Shown here in pieces: positions 15,123 to 18,819 of a stretch of 18,819 nucleotides of DNA. The stretch's first letter is position 1; the number at the start of each line of letters is the position of its first letter. This DNA comes from a candidate division FCPU426 bacterium (GTDB taxonomy: Bacteria > Oederibacteriota > JAAXVQ01 > JAUVAV01). The notes beneath the pieces are model-generated. The model was not told the origin of the DNA. It was given only the letters and a program-made list of their open reading frames with translations, and made no database searches. The position numbers and the translations under genes were made by a program. The stretch is from contig JAUXBQ010000013.1 of NCBI GenBank assembly GCA_030619365.1, positions 1 to 18,819 of the forward strand, given 5' to 3'.

Positions 15123-16511
15123 CTAAAACGCGGCGCTTTGATATTCCATAATTTGAACCTTCGAACCGTCCTTCAATTCTTCCATGCCCTCCACCACGAC
15201 CAGTTCCCCCTCGTTCAGGCCTTCGGTGATTTGCACATTGTCGGTCGTCACGTATCCCAGTTTGATGGTTTTGAAATCAGCCTTGTTGTTCTGATTGACC
15301 GTGAACACGTGATACGCGCCCTTGACCTTTTTCAGGGCCGGCCGGGGGATGATAATGGCGTTTTTGGTCTCGAAAATCTTGATCCTTACCCGCACGAACA
15401 TGCCGGGCAGCAGGAGCCGGTACGGGTTGGCGATCTGCACCTTCACATTCAGGGTCTTGCTCTTGCCTTTCACCATGGGGGCCACATTGGTCACCGTGCC
15501 GCCGAAATCCAGGTCCGGATAAGCGTCCACGTTGATCTTCACCGACTGCCCCAGCACTACCTTGTTGATCTCGCGCTCCATGATGCCGACCTCGGCGAAT
15601 ACGTCGTCGATGTCGAGGAAGACGCCGATTTTCATGTTGGGATTGATGGCGCTGCCCACTTCCACGTCACGGCTGCCCAGAATCCCGTCCGAGGGCGCGA
15701 TGATGGCGGTTTTACCAAGTTCGGTTTGGGCCAGTTCCACATTGATCTTGGCTTCCTCCAGCTTGGCGGGAATAATGGCGCCCAGATCGTACAGGGACTG
15801 GGCGTTGCCGAAATTGACCTTGGCCTGTTCGTATTTCAGCAGTTGTTCCTGGGGATCAAGCTGGGCAATAATCTGCCCGGCCTTGATCTCGTCCCCTTCG
15901 CGAAAATAAAACGCCGAGGTCACGCCGGAGAGCTGGAAGCCCAGGTTCACCTGGGCGAATCCCTTGATGGTCCCCATGGCCAGGATCGAATCGGAAAAAT
16001 CGGTCTTACTCACCTTCAGCACGTTGACCCGGGTGCCGATATCCGCCACGGCCACGCCGGCCGCCTCTTCCGCCGCTTTCCGGTCTCCCCCGAAAAACAG
16101 GCGGGACACGCCCCAGGCCAGGATCATGCCCACCACTACAATGCCAATGATCCCCACCAGTTTGTGTTCGCGGAACCACGGCATTACCCCGCCTAGACGT
16201 TCCTGTTGCTGCCGAAGGGTGTCCACCGAGCTTTTAACGTCCACCTTCTTGAACTGGGTGGCCAGACGGCTGAAGCGCCCGGCGGCTTTTTTCTTGGGTT
16301 CCTCGGGCAATGGCGCCTCGGACGGCTCTACCCCGCCCTCGCCCGGAGGCTCGGGAGGAGTCGAAGTCTCGCCCATTTCCTGTTTTTTAATCTGCTCGTA
16401 CGTCAGATTATAGGAGGAAACCAGTTTCGATTCCTTGCGTTCTTCCTCTGAAGAGGGTTTTTCCGGTTCCTGTTCCTCTTCTTTTTTACCTTTTCCGAAC
16501 AATGGGCTCAT
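15123..16511 (-). CDS. RND periplasmic adaptor (membrane fusion protein) with long cytoplasmic tail
   Basis: The HlyD/AcrA-type adaptor that links the RND pump to the TolC channel. It has 462 residues. Residues 1-116 are charged and Pro/Glu/Lys-rich with no signal peptide. One transmembrane helix lies at about 117-139 (KLVGIIGIVVVGMILAWGVS), which puts the first 116 residues in the cytoplasm. The periplasmic part begins near 155, with the lipoyl-like half FYFREGDEIKAGQIIAQLDP, a short alpha-hairpin near 220-255, the second lipoyl half TAIIAPSDGILGSRDVEVG, and then beta-barrel and membrane-proximal domains. Typical adaptors have only a short signal or anchor before the lipoyl domain. The ATG at 16511 has GGAGGA 4 nt upstream. 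It is the first gene of the four-gene efflux operon. Confidence 0.93.
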   Translation of the reverse strand: MSPLFGKGKKEEEQEPEKPSSEEERKESKLVSSYNLTYEQIKKQEMGETSTPPEPPGEGGVEPSEAPLPEEPKKKAAGRFSRLATQFKKVDVKSSVDTLRQQQERLGGVMPWFREHKLVGIIGIVVVGMILAWGVSRLFFGGDRKAAEEAAGVAVADIGTRVNVLKVSKTDFSDSILAMGTIKGFAQVNLGFQLSGVTSAFYFREGDEIKAGQIIAQLDPQEQLLKYEQAKVNFGNAQSLYDLGAIIPAKLEEAKINVELAQTELGKTAIIAPSDGILGSRDVEVGSAINPNMKIGVFLDIDDVFAEVGIMEREINKVVLGQSVKINVDAYPDLDFGGTVTNVAPMVKGKSKTLNVKVQIANPYRLLLPGMFVRVRIKIFETKNAIIIPRPALKKVKGAYHVFTVNQNNKADFKTIKLGYVTTDNVQITEGLNEGELVVVEGMEELKDGSKVQIMEYQSAAF

Positions 16512-16541
16512 TCGATCCTCCCCCAGCGTTTAATATGTTAG

Positions 16542-16579
16542 CCTCTTCATCCCCGGCTGGAAAGCCGGGGATGAAGAGG
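16542..16579. repeat. 17-bp stem-loop between the barrel-OmpA gene and the adaptor gene
   Basis: The arm CCTCTTCATCCCCGGCT and its exact reverse complement flank a four-base loop. The loop is GGAA on the plus strand, a GNRA-type tetraloop, and TTCC on the minus strand. It lies in the 117-nt gap after the OmpA-domain gene. No T-run follows on either strand. It may stabilise or partly terminate the upstream transcript, or be a dispersed repeat. Its sequence is unrelated to the palindromes at 133 and 6660. No convincing promoter was found in the rest of the gap. Confidence 0.8.
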
Positions 16580-16628
16580 GATAGTAATGCGGTTGACTCG
16601 CCGCGCGACGGCGTTTGCGTGTTCGGCG

Positions 16629-18500
16629 TTAATTTCCCGACTTCACCAGTTGAACCCGAACCCGGCGGTTCCGGGGGCGTTTCTTTTTGTCTTTATTGCT
16701 GGCCACGGGATTCTTGTCCCCAAAGCCCTTGATGGAGATCTTGTTGCTGGGAATACTCTTGATCTGCACCAGGTAATCCTTGACCGCCTTGGCACGCTTA
16801 CGGGACAAGGTGTTCACCTTCGACTCGTCCGCCGAGGTGTACCCGTGGACCAGGATGGTCCGCTGCGGGTACTGGTCGAAAGACATGGCGATCCGGTCCA
16901 GCGCGAAGAGATACCGGTCGTTCAATTTGCTGCTGTTGCGCGAAAAGTAGATCGTGGTCTTGGTGATCAGTTTGCCCTTGGTCTTACGCGCGTCCTGTTT
17001 GGCCGCCGTTTCCACGTCCTCTAACGCCTTGCTCTTGCGTTCCGCCTCGCGCTTGGCCTGGCGCACCACGTCTTCCTTCGAGCGGCGCGTGTACTTGGTG
17101 CGGGTGCGTTTTTCCGTGGTCTGACGCCCGGCCGCGATCTTCGCGATGAGCGCACTGTCGATTTTGGCCTTCTTGCCACTCACAGCCACTCCGGCCGATA
17201 CCTTGGCGCCGGGTTTTACTTTCACTTTTCCGCCCAGGCCCCGGGTCTCCTTGGCCGTGGCCCGGTCCTCGGGCTTCTTGGCTTCCACCGTGGTCATGGA
17301 ACGTCGGGCTTCTTTCCGCTTCTTCACTACGACTTTGCCCTCCATGGAGCGCTTGGACTTCTGCATCCGCTGCGCCCGCTTCCGGAGTGCCCGTTCCGAG
17401 GCGGTCAGCTTGCGCTTGACCACACGTTTCCGCTTGGGCGGCGCTTTATCCTTCAGGATCTCGCCCCAGGAAAATTTCAGGGATACCCTGTGGGTCACAC
17501 CCAGGTCGCCGAAGGGCATAAAAACGTAATCCAGGCCCAGACCGCCGTAGCGCATGCCGGCTCCGAAGGAGAAGCCGGGCGCGCTGGAACTGTCATACCC
17601 GGTCCGGTAACCAGCGCGCAGGGCCACGTCCAGCATCTGGTCCGGGGCACCGCGGATTCCGGTGTCAATCCAATACTCACCGCCGGCCCGGATCACCATC
17701 AGGCTCTCCACGGTCTGGTAATCCAAATCCAGGGAGGCGGTCAGGTCGTCTTCCAGAAATTTATATGCCAGGCCGACACTGGCGGTTAAGGGGAGGGGAT
17801 CGTTTTGATTGAAAAATTTAACCGGGGTGCCGATGTTCTTGAACGAGAGACCGATGGTGGAGGGAATGAAGTTCGCCACCGCACTCGTTTTGGCCAAATT
17901 GCGATACCAGCGGGTTTTCGAGATAAGCAGCTGGTTACCGATATCCACACCGAAGCTGAAGGATTGGTTCTCGTCAATGCTCTCGGTGATGATCTTAACC
18001 CCGATACCCACCTTATGCTCCCGCAGGCCCAAGTTGCCGGCCCAGGCCAGGGTCAGGGCCAGATCCGAAGCCCCGAATGTCCCGCCGCTGTTGGCGGCGT
18101 CATAATCGCCCGAGGGCGACTCCAGGGTTTTGGGTATGTCCCCCAGATAAAGGAATCCCAGGCTGGCGCCAATCGCGCCGATATAATCGTACTTGTCGGC
18201 ATACGAGATATATTCATACCGGATGTCCTCGAACCATTCGAGGTGCGTGAGGCCGATGCTGCTGCGCTTGAGCTGCATCAAGCCGGCGGGGTTCCAATAC
18301 GTGGCGTCCACGTCGCCGACCACCGCGGTATAGGCGCCCCCCATGGCTTCCGCCCGGGCTGAAGTGCCTATTTTAAGGAACGGCGCTCCGGCCGTGCCCT
18401 CCCCTTCAGCCCTGGCCAGAGCCGGCCCGGTAAGCCACATCCCCAGTATGATCAAACCGATGATGCCCCTGCTGACTTTCCTTCCTCTGTCTTTTCTCAT
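16629..18500 (-). CDS. PorV-like outer-membrane barrel fused through a polybasic linker to an OmpA peptidoglycan-binding domain
   Basis: A three-part envelope protein of 623 residues from the ATG at 18500 (GGGAGGG about 6 nt upstream; the preceding GTG is too close to it). Residue numbers here count from that GTG. Residues about 11-32 are a signal peptide. Residues 36-350 form a PorV/PorQ-type barrel, recognised by APFLKIGTSARAEAMGGAYT and DATYWNPAGL near its start and alternating strands after it. Residues 351-510 are a linker with 55 Lys/Arg and 18 Asp/Glu. Residues 511-624 are an OmpA domain (TIYFSRNSSKLND, HGYTSADESKVNTLSRKRA, GFGDKNPVASN, RPRNRRVRVQL) that would bind peptidoglycan. PorV proteins act in type IX secretion in Bacteroidota. 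Here the upstream gene encodes a FlgD-like tail, so a related role is possible, but this is inference. Confidence 0.85.
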   Translation of the reverse strand: MRKDRGRKVSRGIIGLIILGMWLTGPALARAEGEGTAGAPFLKIGTSARAEAMGGAYTAVVGDVDATYWNPAGLMQLKRSSIGLTHLEWFEDIRYEYISYADKYDYIGAIGASLGFLYLGDIPKTLESPSGDYDAANSGGTFGASDLALTLAWAGNLGLREHKVGIGVKIITESIDENQSFSFGVDIGNQLLISKTRWYRNLAKTSAVANFIPSTIGLSFKNIGTPVKFFNQNDPLPLTASVGLAYKFLEDDLTASLDLDYQTVESLMVIRAGGEYWIDTGIRGAPDQMLDVALRAGYRTGYDSSSAPGFSFGAGMRYGGLGLDYVFMPFGDLGVTHRVSLKFSWGEILKDKAPPKRKRVVKRKLTASERALRKRAQRMQKSKRSMEGKVVVKKRKEARRSMTTVEAKKPEDRATAKETRGLGGKVKVKPGAKVSAGVAVSGKKAKIDSALIAKIAAGRQTTEKRTRTKYTRRSKEDVVRQAKREAERKSKALEDVETAAKQDARKTKGKLITKTTIYFSRNSSKLNDRYLFALDRIAMSFDQYPQRTILVHGYTSADESKVNTLSRKRAKAVKDYLVQIKSIPSNKISIKGFGDKNPVASNKDKKKRPRNRRVRVQLVKSGN

Positions 18501-18530
18501 CACGATCCCTCCCTCTGGAAGTCCCTTGAA

Positions 18531-18819
18531 CTAGCGCAAGATGGCGAGCTTACCGCTAACGCGCTCGCCGCTATTATTGGTAATAACATATATAAAAACA
18601 CCGGAGGCCAGACGCTGTCCGGATAGGTTCCGCATGCCCGTCCATTCCAGGCGGTCGGACCCGTTGTTTTTTTCGGCTTCCCAGACCAGCTCTCCGGTGA
18701 GGCTGTACACTTTGATCCTGGCGTTAAACGTCAGGTGCATGAAATTAATCCGCCCAAAGTAAGAGAACCGCTCCACGTAAGGATTCGGGAACACGACGAC
18801 CTCCTCCAGGGTGTCCGAA
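18531..18819 (-). CDS. C-terminal part of a secreted protein with a FlgD-like/type IX-like tail domain (cut by window edge)
   Basis: The frame is open to the window edge, so the N-terminus lies outside. The visible 95 or so residues start SDTLEEVVVFPNPYVE and continue with HLTFNARIKVYSLTGELVWE and SGQRLASGVFIYVI, ending GKLAILR. This is the pattern of FlgD Ig-like domains and type IX secretion C-terminal sorting tails (VxVYPNPY, then IxIYxLxGxLV, then ASGxYxY). Such tails usually end large extracellular or surface proteins. The GTG at 18794 is an internal codon, not a start. It ends 30 nt before the barrel-OmpA gene and is probably in the same operon. The function of the missing part is unknown. 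Confidence 0.85.
   Translation of the reverse strand, partial: SDTLEEVVVFPNPYVERFSYFGRINFMHLTFNARIKVYSLTGELVWEAEKNNGSDRLEWTGMRNLSGQRLASGVFIYVITNNSGERVSGKLAILR

Overview
All genes in this window read on the minus strand, so the reading order runs from high to low coordinates. The proteins are those of a double-membrane bacterium: TolC-type outer-membrane channel, RND pumps with a periplasmic adaptor, an outer-membrane barrel fused to an OmpA peptidoglycan-binding domain, and a FlgD-like/type IX-like C-terminal tail. The PorV-like barrel next to a protein with a FlgD-like tail is common in Bacteroidota-related and other uncultivated didermic phyla. I cannot name the phylum from the sequence alone.

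Envelope block (18819 down to 6894). A cut-off secreted protein with a FlgD-like C-terminal domain is followed 30 nt later by a PorV-like barrel with a polybasic linker and an OmpA domain. After a 17-bp stem-loop comes a complete tripartite efflux cluster: adaptor, two RND transporters and a TolC-family channel. The four efflux genes are 1 to 35 nt apart with good ribosome binding sites. Several members are unusual. The TolC protein carries about 140 mostly Asp/Glu residues after its signal peptide, the barrel-OmpA protein carries a 160-residue Lys/Arg-rich linker, the adaptor has a cytoplasmic tail of about 115 residues, and one RND pump lacks one of the paired TM4 aspartates.

Aspartate-family block (about 6791 down to 1517). 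A consensus sigma-70-type promoter (TTGACA, 18 nt, TATAAT) precedes a leader of about 150 nt that contains a 40-nt perfect palindrome. Then come hom, thrC, an ApgM-type phosphoglycerate mutase homologue, lysC and a 48-residue membrane protein. Neighbouring genes overlap or nearly touch. No homoserine kinase (thrB) is present, and the ApgM-like gene sits where one would be expected. It may supply that step.

Thioredoxin block (1427 down to 166). trxA and trxB overlap by one base. A plausible promoter lies in the AT-rich gap upstream. trxB is followed three bases later by a second copy of the palindrome seen before hom, and a degenerate third copy lies at the window edge.

No RNA genes, CRISPR array, transposase or origin were seen. 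No stretch longer than 300 bases lacks a gene. The longest, 6603-6893, holds a hairpin, the hom promoter and the palindrome.
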